Origin: Coriobacteriaceae bacterium
Lineage (GTDB): Bacteria > Actinomycetota > Coriobacteriia > Coriobacteriales > UMGS124
Assembly (NCBI GenBank): GCA_019421015.1
Contig: JAHZGC010000004.1
Coordinates: 29,565 to 93,564, forward strand
Length of the DNA: 64,000 nucleotides
Direction of reading: 5' to 3'
Made by a program: the position numbers and the translations under genes. Each line of letters begins with the position of its first letter. Position 1 is the first letter of the stretch. The notes under the pieces were generated by a model that saw only the letters and a list, made by a program, of their open reading frames with translations, did no database searches and was not told where the DNA came from. Of the stretch, positions 23,893-32,297 are shown one piece after another.

Positions 23893-24480
23893 CTACTTTG
23901 CGGGCTTCTCGCCCGAGGCCCCCTTGATTTTGGCGTTGGGATGCACGGGCGGCTTGGCGGCCATGGCGTCGAGCACGGGGAAACTCTTGCCAAAGACCGT
24001 CGCCACGACGTTGTAGGGAAAGCGCCCGCGCGCCTCATCGTAGGCGGCCACGGCGTCGTTGTAGCTCTGGCGGGCGTAGCGCATGTGGGCGTCGGCTGCG
24101 GTAATCTTGCGCTTGGCGCTCATGAGCGCGGTGCTGTGGATAAGGTCGGCGCAGTTGGCCTTGTGGGCCGAAAGCGCCGCCACGGCGTTGGTCAGGGCGT
24201 TCTCGGCCTTGACGCGCTCCTCGGTCGAGGTGGCGGAGCGCGCCCAGGCCACGGCCTTCTCGACCTCCTCCGCCTCGAAGGCGGTGTCGGCAGAGACGCA
24301 CTGGCGCGACGCCGTGAGCAGGTTGTCGGTCAGGGCGTGGCGCTCCTGCAGCTGGGCCTCGACCTGGGCCCACGCGGTGGTGCAGCGGCGTTCGAGCTGC
24401 ATGAGGCTGCTGTAAAGCCAGCCCACCGCCGCGATGAGCGCTACCAGCACGACCACCAGCACAACGATCCAGACGCCCAT
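23893..24480 (-). CDS. lemA: LemA family protein
   Basis: A 195-aa protein. One N-terminal membrane helix (residues 3-25) is followed by the all-helical LemA domain. Typical family features are a short outside tail, the helix WLYSSLMQLERRCTTAWAQV, and AYDEARGRFPYNVVATVFG toward the end. The usual LemA motif Y-N-x-x-V-x-x-Y-N is partly degenerate (QSYNDAVAAYDEARGRFPYN). The role of LemA proteins is not established. A proline/lysine-rich tail closes the protein. It is monocistronic. Confidence 0.85.
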   Translation of the reverse strand: MGVWIVVLVVVLVALIAAVGWLYSSLMQLERRCTTAWAQVEAQLQERHALTDNLLTASRQCVSADTAFEAEEVEKAVAWARSATSTEERVKAENALTNAVAALSAHKANCADLIHSTALMSAKRKITAADAHMRYARQSYNDAVAAYDEARGRFPYNVVATVFGKSFPVLDAMAAKPPVHPNAKIKGASGEKPAK

Positions 24481-24633
24481 GGCGCCACCCCCTCGAACGA
24501 AGCGACGCCCGGGCGTGCCGGACGTCGCTGGTCATGGCATGTTGGGGGAGATTCTACCCGTTGCGGAAGCCGGCCGGTGCGAGACGCGGGAACGTTTTGT
24601 GTCCAGCGCCGCCCGGGGGACCGTCTCCCGACC

Positions 24634-26406
24634 TTACTCCTTGCCCGAGAGGTAGCGGCCGATCACGCGGCCCATGAGCATGCCCTGGGCGCAGCTCATG
24701 CCCGTGGAGGGGTGATGCACGCCCTCGGCGATGGAGCGGGCCGAGCGGCCGGCGGCAAAGAGGCCGGGGATGGGCTGCTGGTCGTTGTCGAGCACCTGGC
24801 CATGGACGTCGATGTCAAGGCCGCCGCTCGTGTAGCCGCCCAGGTAGCCGCCCTGGATGCGGCCGGCGTGGAAGGGGCCGTCCTCGGGACGGAAGCCCAC
24901 GAGGTTCTCGGCAAAGCGGCCGCACTGGGTGTCTTCTCCCTCGTCTACCATCTGGTTGTAGAGCTCGATCTGCTTCACGAGGAAGGGCGCGTCCATGAGC
25001 TCGGCCAGCTCCTCGATGGTGTCGGCGTGCTCCATGGTGGTCGGGTCGCTCTCGTTGGCCATCTCCTCGTCGCCCTCGCCGTCGGGCACGATGGCGTAGG
25101 TGCCGGCCAGGCCGTCGGCCACGCGGTGGTCCAGGAAGCCCATGTGGCGGCGGTAACTCTCGTCGTTCAGCACGACCCAGCACTGCTTGCGGTCCTCGGG
25201 CAGGATCTGGCGGTGCGTGCCGATTTCATAGCACGAGATGGGCGTGTAGATGTCTTCGGCGGTGAAGCGGTTGCCGTAGCCGTCGACGATGATGCCCTTG
25301 CAGATGGCGCTCGAGCGCGAGGGGAAGAACGAGAACAGGTAGAAGCTGCTCTCGGTGGTGAGCCAGTAGGCGTCGCCGTTCACGATGTGGCCGCCCATGT
25401 CGAGGCCGATGCGCTCGGCCACGCCGCCGTCGCTCACGCTGAAGGGCACGAAGCCGCAGTCGATGATGTGGCCGCCGTACTGCTTGGCCAGGTCAGAGTC
25501 GGTCATCCACAGACCGGCGGCGATGACCACGGCCTTGTTGGCCTTGATGTTCAGGATCTCGTCGTTGGGACCCTCGGCCATGACGCCGCACACGCGGCCG
25601 GTTTCGTCTTTGTAGCCCTTGACGGCGCGGGTGTTGTTGCGGATGTCGCCGCCCATGTCGCGCACGCCGTTCAGGATCGGCAGCATGTAGGCGGGGCCGC
25701 CGCAGGTGCAGTCGATGGCGTAGGAGCTCATGGAGTCCTCGCGGTAGTGGGCGATCTGGTCGGTCATCTCGGTGTAGTGGGCCATGTGGCAGATGGGCTC
25801 CGGCGCGCCCTGCCAACCAGCGATGTAGCGCGGGTGGAACTCGACGCCCAGCGAGTTGATGGCGTTCTCGCGCAGGGCCTCGTAGTCGACGCCGCCGTCC
25901 TCGGCGATGTAGGCCATGGGGTTGTCTTCCTTGGCGTCGCCCTCAAAGACCACGCCGATGCTCTCGAGCCAGTCGATGACATCGGCACCCTGATACACGT
26001 AGAGGTCGAGCAGCTCTTCGGGCACGCCTTCGGTGCCCACGTACTGCAGCCAGCTCTTGAACTGCTCGGGGGTGGTGTCGTAGCCCAGGCGCTTCTGGAC
26101 GTTGGTGGCGCCAAAACCGATCTGGCCGGCGTTCTCGATGGCCGAGCCGCCCAGGTCCTCCATCTGCTCGAGCAGGCAGACCGAGAGGCCCCCGTCCAGT
26201 GAGTGCCAGGCGGCAGCGGCACCTGCGGCACCGGAGCCGATCACGACGACGTCGGCCTCGGCATCCCAGGTCTCGGGCAGCTTGCCGGTGTAGGCGGCCT
26301 CGGTCTCGGCGGCTAGGGCGCGGTCGGTGATACCGGCCATCCCGGCGGCGGCGATGACGCTGGCTCCGCACACGAAGGTGCGGCGGTCAAGGGCAGAAGT
26401 GCTCAT
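24634..26406 (-). CDS. Tat-exported FAD-dependent reductase, flavocytochrome c-like (reductase 1)
   Basis: A 590-aa member of the fumarate/urocanate-reductase flavoprotein superfamily. A twin-arginine signal (LDRRTFVCGASVIAAA) precedes an alanine-rich cleavage zone near residue 33. The FAD Rossmann motif GSGAAG spans 57-62, and the C-terminal FAD contact is PGLFAAGRSARSIAEGVHHPSTG. There is no haem or FMN domain, so electrons must come from a separate cytochrome. AAGGAGG precedes ATG 26406. Its promoter carries the shared LysR-type dyad at 26525. A truncated near-copy lies at 38800-39140. The acceptor molecule is unknown. Confidence 0.87.
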   Translation of the reverse strand: MSTSALDRRTFVCGASVIAAAGMAGITDRALAAETEAAYTGKLPETWDAEADVVVIGSGAAGAAAAWHSLDGGLSVCLLEQMEDLGGSAIENAGQIGFGATNVQKRLGYDTTPEQFKSWLQYVGTEGVPEELLDLYVYQGADVIDWLESIGVVFEGDAKEDNPMAYIAEDGGVDYEALRENAINSLGVEFHPRYIAGWQGAPEPICHMAHYTEMTDQIAHYREDSMSSYAIDCTCGGPAYMLPILNGVRDMGGDIRNNTRAVKGYKDETGRVCGVMAEGPNDEILNIKANKAVVIAAGLWMTDSDLAKQYGGHIIDCGFVPFSVSDGGVAERIGLDMGGHIVNGDAYWLTTESSFYLFSFFPSRSSAICKGIIVDGYGNRFTAEDIYTPISCYEIGTHRQILPEDRKQCWVVLNDESYRRHMGFLDHRVADGLAGTYAIVPDGEGDEEMANESDPTTMEHADTIEELAELMDAPFLVKQIELYNQMVDEGEDTQCGRFAENLVGFRPEDGPFHAGRIQGGYLGGYTSGGLDIDVHGQVLDNDQQPIPGLFAAGRSARSIAEGVHHPSTGMSCAQGMLMGRVIGRYLSGKE

Positions 26407-26471
26407 GATGGTCCTCCTTGTATGGCGGGGGCGCCGCTCGGCGCCTATATCTAGAATAAAAAGGTCGCGCT

Positions 26472-26541
26472 GCATACTAAAAATTCCGGTTGAGCGCGCA
26501 TACAGGCGCTCCGGGCATGGTCCGTATGCCGTCGCGGCATA
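26472..26541 (-). promoter_or_regulatory. Two-part reductase promoter: GCATACTAAAAATTCC box and LysR-type dyad
   Basis: On the + strand, GCATACTAAAAATTCC (26472-26487) is followed 38 bp later by the dyad TATGCCG-TCG-CGGCATA (26525-26541), which contains T-N11-A. The same pair with nearly the same spacing lies before the reductase genes starting at 28242 and 40800. Read toward the gene, a TATTCT -10-like hexamer lies between the box and ATG 26406. Confidence 0.65.
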
Positions 26542-26571
26542 GTGGGGGGGCGGTGGGGAGAAAGGCCGGGA

Positions 26572-26634
26572 CCCCAAGGGCTTCTCCGCTCAACAAAGGG
26601 GGATGTCTGGGGGAGTGGCGGAGAAGCCCTGGGG
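26572..26634 (-). terminator. Terminator-like stem after reductase 2
   Basis: GGGCTTCTCCGC pairs with GCGGAGAAGCCC (12 bp, perfect), extended by CCCC/GGGG, 13 bp beyond the stop of the gene at 26647. It insulates reductase 2 from the promoter of reductase 1. Confidence 0.55.
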
Positions 26635-26646
26635 ACGGCCGGACAC

Positions 26647-28242
26647 CTACTCGGCGTCCTCGAGCAGGGTGTCCACGCCGATGCGGCCAAAGCACAGCGA
26701 TGGGCAGTTGCAGCCGCCCACGATGTGGATGCGGGCGTCGCCGGAGAACTGGAACGCGGCGATCTCGCCGACGCCGATGATGCCGGGGATGACCTGGCCC
26801 TTGACATCGACGATGCGGCCCTGGGGGTCGATCTTGCAGCCGCCCTTGGAGGTGGCCACCGAGATGTTGAGCTCCATGGCATAGAACGGCGCGGTCTCGA
26901 TCTTCTGCTCGAAGCTCGTACGGCCGAACTGGTCGGGGCCCTGGGTGCCGCAGTAGCTGTTGAAGTCCTCCACGGTGGCCATGAAGGTGTCCACCGGCAC
27001 GCCCATCTGCTCGGCCAGCTCCTCGAGGGTGTCGGCCTTGTGGACGGTCGAGACGCCCTTCTCCATGGCCTTCTCGAACAGCGGGGCGCCGTAGGTCTGG
27101 CAGCCGGTCTTGTGGTAGGTCTCGTCGTCGAAGACCACCAGGGTCACCATCTGGGGCTGGTCGATGAACTTCTTGTTGTCGCCGTAGAACTCGTCGAAGA
27201 GGGTCTCGTTCATGTAGCGCTCGCCGTCGAGGTTGACCTCGATGACGCCCTCGTGGGCCCAGACCCACTGGATCATGTTGCCGTTGCCGGGCTCGTCGTC
27301 GCCCAGGTAGAGGGCGCCGCCGCCGTAGTTGGGCGGGGCGGGGTACATATAGGCGTCGATGTCCTCGAGCATCTGGTAGCCGTCACCCTTGACGTCGACC
27401 GGGGCCACCGAGACCATCATGCGGCACTTTTCGCCGATCTCGCGCATGATGGGGGTGTAGCGGGCCCACGCGTCGAAGCCGCCGCCCAGGCCGCCGGGGT
27501 TGAAGATGATGCCCTTGGTGGCCTCGACGGTAAAGGGGGTGCTGCCATCTTTGGGGGCGAAGGAGGCGCCCACCACGCGGCCGTCCTCGTTGCGGTGGAG
27601 CTTGGTGGCGCAGGTGTCGAAGATAACTTCCATGCCGCACTCGTCGAGGATGCAGTCCTGCAGGCCCTTCATCCAGCCGTAGCCGCCCTGGCCCAGGGGG
27701 TTGGAGCAGTAGTCGCGGGGCACCGAGTGGGAGTTGGAGCCGGCCTCGACGGCGGCGTCGTAGACGCGCGGCGAGATGTCGACGCCCACGCGGTCCACGA
27801 GCCAGTCGATGGACTCGCCGCTGACCTCGGCCACGGCGCGGATGATGTCGGGGTCGCCCATCTCGCCACCGCAGCGCATGACGTCCTTCACAAAGAGGTC
27901 CACGCTGTCCTCGATGCCCTCGTCCTCCTGCAGGTAGGTGCCGGCACCGCAGATCCAGCCGCCGCTGCGGGTGCAGGAGTTCTCGGTGATGCTGGGGGCG
28001 GCGGTGATGACCAGCACGTCGGCGCCCTCGTCGTAGGCCTCCACGGCCGCGGCCGCGCCGCCGATACCGGTGCCGATGACCAGGATCTCGCAGCTGCGGT
28101 CCCAGGTCTCGGGCACGGAGGCCTCGTAGCGCGGGGCCACGTCGGCCAGGGCCGGCTTCACGGCTGCGGCGGCCACGCCGGCTGCGGTGGCGGCCGCGGC
28201 GCCGGCCACGAGGGACCTGCGGGTGATGCTCTGCTCGTTCAT
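26647..28242 (-). CDS. Tat-exported FAD-dependent reductase (reductase 2)
   Basis: A 531-aa exported flavoprotein. The twin-arginine signal is ITRRSLVAGAAAATAAG, the FAD motif GTGIGG lies at 57-62, and NSCTRSGGWICGAG places Cys90 and Cys98 near the flavin. The central PPNYGGGALYLGDD and C-terminal VATSKGGCKIDPQG and VGEIAAF blocks are shared with reductases at 39226, 44536 and 46165, which form one subfamily. The start ATG 28242 follows AAGGGGAG. A LysR gene is divergent across a 273-bp promoter region. Probably a terminal reductase for an organic acceptor. Confidence 0.87.
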   Translation of the reverse strand: MNEQSITRRSLVAGAAAATAAGVAAAAVKPALADVAPRYEASVPETWDRSCEILVIGTGIGGAAAAVEAYDEGADVLVITAAPSITENSCTRSGGWICGAGTYLQEDEGIEDSVDLFVKDVMRCGGEMGDPDIIRAVAEVSGESIDWLVDRVGVDISPRVYDAAVEAGSNSHSVPRDYCSNPLGQGGYGWMKGLQDCILDECGMEVIFDTCATKLHRNEDGRVVGASFAPKDGSTPFTVEATKGIIFNPGGLGGGFDAWARYTPIMREIGEKCRMMVSVAPVDVKGDGYQMLEDIDAYMYPAPPNYGGGALYLGDDEPGNGNMIQWVWAHEGVIEVNLDGERYMNETLFDEFYGDNKKFIDQPQMVTLVVFDDETYHKTGCQTYGAPLFEKAMEKGVSTVHKADTLEELAEQMGVPVDTFMATVEDFNSYCGTQGPDQFGRTSFEQKIETAPFYAMELNISVATSKGGCKIDPQGRIVDVKGQVIPGIIGVGEIAAFQFSGDARIHIVGGCNCPSLCFGRIGVDTLLEDAE

Positions 28243-28336
28243 GGTGTTCTCCCCTTGGTTCGGTGGACTCGGGCGGCCTGGACGGTCGCCCCGATGCGCC
28301 GATCGGCGCTGGAGACCAGTATGGAGAGCCTGTGGG

Positions 28337-28405
28337 GCATACAAAAAATTCAGATTTAGGTCGCGAAGGTGCGGCTTTGCCATAGAGCCATGCCGGTTCG
28401 GCATA
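28337..28405. promoter_or_regulatory. Two-part reductase promoter and LysR-type dyad (reductase 2/LysR)
   Basis: GCATACAAAAAATTCAG begins at 28337 and the dyad CATGCCG-GTT-CGGCATA spans 28389-28405, about 37 bp apart. It lies between reductase 2 and the divergent LysR gene, the normal position of a LysR activation and autoregulation site. A CCATACTGG -10-like element lies nearer the reductase. Confidence 0.65.
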
Positions 28406-28515
28406 GAAGGATGCCCAAATGGATGGGTGTTTACGTGCCGCTTGGGGCGGGCTTGGGCCCTAGCCGCGCTATTATTGGCCCCAAGGGGAACGGCATCGCG
28501 AAATGGGGGCCTCTC

Positions 28516-29415
28516 GTGCAGCTCGACGTCCTGCGGGAGTACATCGTGCTCTGCAAGCACCTCAACTTTAGCCATGCGGCCCAGGAGCTGCATATCACCC
28601 AGCCGGTGCTGAGCAAGCATATCGCGGCGCTCGAGGACGAGCTGCGCTTCAAGCTGGCCGAACGCGGGCGCACACTGCGGCTCACGCCGGCGGGGGAGCG
28701 GTTTTTGCTGTGCGCCCAGTCAACGGTCACGGCCTTCGACGAAGGGGTGGCCGCCTGCCGCACCTGCCTTGGAGCCGACCGGCTGGCGCACCTTCTGTGG
28801 TTCGACCGCCCCCTGTACGCCGACTTTTTGGAGAAGGCCGGCGACATCCCCTACACCATCGTGGACTCCGACGGCAACGAGTCGTTCTTCTCGCTGCTCG
28901 ACGCCGGGCGCGTGGACGTGGTGGCCTGCGAGGACTACTCGGGCGTGCCCGCGCTTGCGGACCGAGCCCGGGAGGGCGGCTACCGGCTGCTGCGCGTGGG
29001 GACCGAGCGCCTCTCGATCGCCGTGGCGCGCACCCACCTGCTCGCGTCGAAAGAGCGCCTGGGCCGTGCCGACCTCTACCACTGCAAGACGCTCGTGAAC
29101 GCGAGCGTCTCGAGCGAGCAATGGCGGCTTTCGCTTGCGGCGTTTTTGGGAGAAGACCTGAACCTGCGGTTTCTCATGAACCCCACGGCCTACGAGGGGG
29201 CCAACCAGCGCCGCATGGAGCTGGGCGACGCCGTGTACATCTACACGTCCGAGAGCGTGCACCGCTACCTGGGCAACCGCGGGGACGTGGTGGTCTTTGA
29301 CGAGCTTGACGGCCGGCCGATCGAGATGGGCGTGGGCGTGACCTGCCGCATCGACGAGCCCAATGCCAACGTCCGGGCGTTTGTGGAGCGCCTGGAGCAG
29401 TGGGCGCGGGGGTGA
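28516..29415 (+). CDS. LysR-family regulator (divergent from reductase 2)
   Basis: A 299-aa LysR protein. The HTH (FSHAAQELHITQPVLSKHIAALE) covers about residues 17-39, followed by a linker helix and a periplasmic-binding-like effector domain. GTG 28516 starts VQLDVLREYIVLCKHLN, aligned with the starts of the other LysR proteins in the region. The ribosome site is weak. It most likely senses a substrate and activates reductase 2 and possibly reductase 1, which has the same operator but no LysR gene beside it. Confidence 0.87.
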   Translation: MQLDVLREYIVLCKHLNFSHAAQELHITQPVLSKHIAALEDELRFKLAERGRTLRLTPAGERFLLCAQSTVTAFDEGVAACRTCLGADRLAHLLWFDRPLYADFLEKAGDIPYTIVDSDGNESFFSLLDAGRVDVVACEDYSGVPALADRAREGGYRLLRVGTERLSIAVARTHLLASKERLGRADLYHCKTLVNASVSSEQWRLSLAAFLGEDLNLRFLMNPTAYEGANQRRMELGDAVYIYTSESVHRYLGNRGDVVVFDELDGRPIEMGVGVTCRIDEPNANVRAFVERLEQWARG

Positions 29416-29455
29416 GGGGAGAGGGGCTTTCCTCCGACCGTTTTGGCGAGGGGCG

Positions 29456-30730
29456 CTATAAAAGTCCAAGTGTCGTTTCACAGACCTGGGTTACGGGATG
29501 TAAAAACCGTTCCTCGAGCTCTTTGATATGGGGGATGGCGGCCTTGTCGACAAAAAGACGCTGAAGATGAACCGGTATTGACTGTGCCAGCTCTGCCATG
29601 AGACGGCAACACGCCTCATGGGTAAATCCCAGGGCCTCGAGCTCTCCCTGTTCAACGAATTTCTTGATAGCGCCCGAGCCCACGCGGCCTAGGCGATTCT
29701 CTCCTCCGATGCCCATAGCGAGTCGGACTCGCTCGCGGGAATCGATGTAAGGAAGGATAGAGGCCACGTTCATAAAGGGGTGCAAGGCGTGGAGGTTGTG
29801 CCCCATCGAGCAGTAGTGAGTAATTCTTCGCGTGGGCGTCGGGTGCCCCGATGAGGTAGTTGAAGAAGAGCATGGCAATAAAAGACCAATGTTTTGTTGG
29901 GCGGCTGTGCCGGTTCTTTTGAGGAGGTCGATGACCTGGGGAGTGCTTGGCCCACCGTGGTCGGCATATTTGTTGTCGGGCAGCACGCCGAGAGCCTGGC
30001 AAACGTCTTCTTGGTGCAGCCGAACAACGCGGCCCTCATGGTCGCGAGTCCGGTCATAGCGTTCGATGATGATTGAAGGCTCGTCTTCAAAGAGTTGGTA
30101 GGATACGTTGGCGGTGGGGATTCCGCATACACCTGTCAGTTTAAGAGACATGAATTCGTTGAGGGCCTGGAGTTGCAGGGAGCTGATGCCGCATTTGAAG
30201 ATGTGCGTACTGGCCGCTGACCCGAGGCAACTGTTCCAACAGCTGTTTTCCCAGCGCAGGGCGAACTTCGACTGCTGGCCGCCGAGAGACCAGTGCTCCT
30301 GGTGGCAAATCCACGAAGAGCCGTCCTGTTGGCGTCCCATGCGCAGGCGTCGGGCTATCTCGGCGGCATCAAGGGGCAGCAGCTCATCGGGTCGGTCAAG
30401 GGCGTCTGCCACATTGCATTCGTTGCAGAACTGCACGGTGCTGGGGCAGTCGAGACCGACGTGCTCCAAGAGTGCAAATGGGTTGTTGGCCGGGGCGCCA
30501 ACCTCTGCCCCCAGGCTTTTTCTCACCCGAATGTCGTCGGGGAGCACCCCGAACAAAAAGGGGCGCACTATGGAGTCTCCGTAGGTTCTGTTCGAGACCG
30601 GCATTGCTATGGAGAGGGATGTTCCTTCGTAACGCTCTTCGTAGTGAAACGTTAGTTGGCCGTTGCCGCCTTGAGTCAGAGTTCCGGCAACGCGCCCAGA
30701 TAGGAAGACTTTTAGCTGCTTGGATACCAT
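29456..30730 (-). CDS. hipA: HipA-family toxin kinase, with two compensating frameshifts over the catalytic loop
   Basis: A 424-aa frame. The N-terminal barrel (KVFLSGRVAG), GGQQSKFAL, the ATP-contact THIFK and RYDR motifs are normal, and the C-terminus (NVASILPYI, GGENRLGRVGSGAIKKF) is normal. Between about residues 280 and 320 the frame reads nonsense. The -1-shifted frame of the same DNA (29770-29893) encodes the expected LFFNYLIGAPDAHAKNYSLL catalytic loop. A lost A in an A-run (+ strand T-run, 29892-29895) and an extra base near 29769 account for both shifts. The protein made is probably an inactive kinase. It overlaps hipB by 19 bp. Confidence 0.75.
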   Translation of the reverse strand: MVSKQLKVFLSGRVAGTLTQGGNGQLTFHYEERYEGTSLSIAMPVSNRTYGDSIVRPFLFGVLPDDIRVRKSLGAEVGAPANNPFALLEHVGLDCPSTVQFCNECNVADALDRPDELLPLDAAEIARRLRMGRQQDGSSWICHQEHWSLGGQQSKFALRWENSCWNSCLGSAASTHIFKCGISSLQLQALNEFMSLKLTGVCGIPTANVSYQLFEDEPSIIIERYDRTRDHEGRVVRLHQEDVCQALGVLPDNKYADHGGPSTPQVIDLLKRTGTAAQQNIGLLLPCSSSTTSSGHPTPTRRITHYCSMGHNLHALHPFMNVASILPYIDSRERVRLAMGIGGENRLGRVGSGAIKKFVEQGELEALGFTHEACCRLMAELAQSIPVHLQRLFVDKAAIPHIKELEERFLHPVTQVCETTLGLL

Positions 30731-31101
30731 GGGCTACCTCGATCCAGCGGGATGCTCATGAGGGGGCACGCTTGCTGTGCCTGCTGCAAGAAGGCAAGGA
30801 CGGGACCGTCTGCGATGGGGATGCCTGTGGGCGTCTTTGTCTGTTCCTCTCGAACGGGGGCTGGGCGCGGTGCCTTGGGCTTGTCCTCTTCGGCCTGGAT
30901 GCTCATAGAGAGACCGAGCGCCGAAAGCACCTTGAGCAGCTTGTCGAGACGTATGCCCGTGGCGTCTCCGAGTTCGAGGGAGACGATCGATCGCTCTGAG
31001 ACGCCGGAACGCTCGGCGAGCTGGCATTGGGTTAGGCCGAGCTGTTTGCGACTCTGACGAACGTCTTGGCCCACTTGGCGGGCGGTGAATATGGCGCTCA
31101 T
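30712..31101 (-). CDS. hipB: HipB-like XRE antitoxin
   Basis: A 129-aa helix-turn-helix protein. LTQCQLAERSGVSERSIVSLE spans about residues 22-42 and GIRLDKLLKVLSALGL follows, as in HipB. The C-terminal 55 residues are an acidic and proline-rich tail. It would bind HipA and repress the operon through the two palindromes just upstream. ATG 31101 has GGAGG 4-5 bp away. Its 3' end overlaps the hipA start. Confidence 0.85.
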   Translation of the reverse strand: MSAIFTARQVGQDVRQSRKQLGLTQCQLAERSGVSERSIVSLELGDATGIRLDKLLKVLSALGLSMSIQAEEDKPKAPRPAPVREEQTKTPTGIPIADGPVLAFLQQAQQACPLMSIPLDRGSPWYPSS

Positions 31102-31119
31102 GGGGCCTCCGGATAGTTT

Positions 31120-31161
31120 CTGCAAAACTTTGCAGACGTCCAGAGCTGCAAAACTTTGCAG
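31120..31161 (-). promoter_or_regulatory. hipBA operators: two CTGCAAAACTTTGCAG palindromes
   Basis: Two identical 16-bp palindromes (7-bp arms, AC centre) occupy 31120-31135 and 31146-31161, 26 bp centre to centre, immediately upstream of the hipB start. The position and duplication match autoregulatory HipB sites. Confidence 0.75.
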
Positions 31162-31198
31162 CCCACCCTCACGTCCCTCCGACTTCTAGCTTCCTCCT

Positions 31199-32122
31199 CT
31201 ACGCCTCCTGTCCGGCGAACTCGTCCCAGCATCGGCAGCATGCCTCGATGCGGGCAAGCATGGCGGGGTCGGCGTCCGCACGCCAGGCGGCGGCTTGGGG
31301 AATGCGCAGGTCGACGCCCTCGACGGCCTCGATCGCCTTGACGTCGCCGCGCCTGCCCAGATACTGGTCGTTCAGCTCGCGGCTGCAGATGTGCAGGCGG
31401 TCGCCGTGGTCCGAGAAGGCCAGGTTGTTGAGGTCGCCCACCGGGTCCAGCTCGAACGAGAGCCCCAGGTCCTCACCGAGCATGGCGCTTACCAGAGTCT
31501 TCCACCGCTCGTAGTCGGGCGCGCTGTTCACGACCACCGTTGCACCGCGCAGGTCCTCGCGAACAAGGGGGTCTTTGGATGCCAGGGGGTTGCTAGCCGA
31601 CACCGTTATGGACGCCGGGGCCCCGGCGACGGTGCGCGCGGCCAGCCCCAGCCGATCGGCCTCGTGGCACAGCGCCGGGAACGGCCTAAAGTCGTAGTTC
31701 AGTAGCAGGTCGGCCTCGTCGTTGGCAAACATCGAGAAAAACGGATCCTGGTAGTCGTGGAACACGAACGTGAACGGAAAGTCGACCGACTCCTTAAGGT
31801 GGCGTGCGAAGCCAGGGGGCGGCGTCTGGAACGCGATCCGCAAGGGGACTTCTCCCCCGGGAACGCCCGAGAGGGCGCGGCACTGGGCGGCGCTGCGGTC
31901 AAGGAGGTCGAGCGCCTCCTCGGCCTTCTCCAAAAACATCGAGCCGGCCACCGTGAGGCGCACCTCCCCCTTGCGCTCGAGCAGCGCGAACCCCAGCTCC
32001 TCCTCCAGTTGGGCCACATGGGCGCTGAGCGTGGACTGTGCGATGAACAGCTCCTTGGCGGCAATGGTGAAGTTGAGGTGCTGGGCTAGAACGGCGAACT
32101 CGCGCAGGTGTTCCGTCTTCAC
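31199..32122 (-). CDS. LysR-family regulator (divergent from reductase 3)
   Basis: A 307-aa LysR protein. The HTH is FTIAAKELFIAQSTLSAHVAQLE near residues 17-39 and the effector domain starts near 85. GTG 32122 has a perfect AGGAG 5 bp upstream; the longer frame beginning MSMDNEG is not supported. It is divergent from the reductase at 32298 and probably controls it. The intergenic dyad CCCGAT-TTAGCA-ATCGGG (32201-32218) is the candidate binding site. Confidence 0.88.
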   Translation of the reverse strand: MKTEHLREFAVLAQHLNFTIAAKELFIAQSTLSAHVAQLEEELGFALLERKGEVRLTVAGSMFLEKAEEALDLLDRSAAQCRALSGVPGGEVPLRIAFQTPPPGFARHLKESVDFPFTFVFHDYQDPFFSMFANDEADLLLNYDFRPFPALCHEADRLGLAARTVAGAPASITVSASNPLASKDPLVREDLRGATVVVNSAPDYERWKTLVSAMLGEDLGLSFELDPVGDLNNLAFSDHGDRLHICSRELNDQYLGRRGDVKAIEAVEGVDLRIPQAAAWRADADPAMLARIEACCRCWDEFAGQEA

Positions 32123-32200
32123 GGGCGCTCCTTGAGGCCGGGTCTCGACTGGTTTGGCACCCTCATTATCCATCGACAAATCCGCTTGGCAATCGCAAAT

Positions 32201-32218
32201 CCCGATTTAGCAATCGGG
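32201..32218. promoter_or_regulatory. Candidate LysR site between LysR and reductase 3
   Basis: CCCGAT-TTAGCA-ATCGGG is a perfect 6-bp-arm dyad midway in the 175-bp divergent promoter region. CAATCGCAAATCCCGATT overlaps it. It differs from the TATGCCG/CGGCATA dyad of the other reductases, suggesting a separate regulon. Confidence 0.45.
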
Positions 32219-32297
32219 TTTTAGGCGAGCCATGATAGGCGCGTGCGGGGGAGTTGCACAAACTACCAGGTCAAATCATCAGCTCAAGGAGGATATC

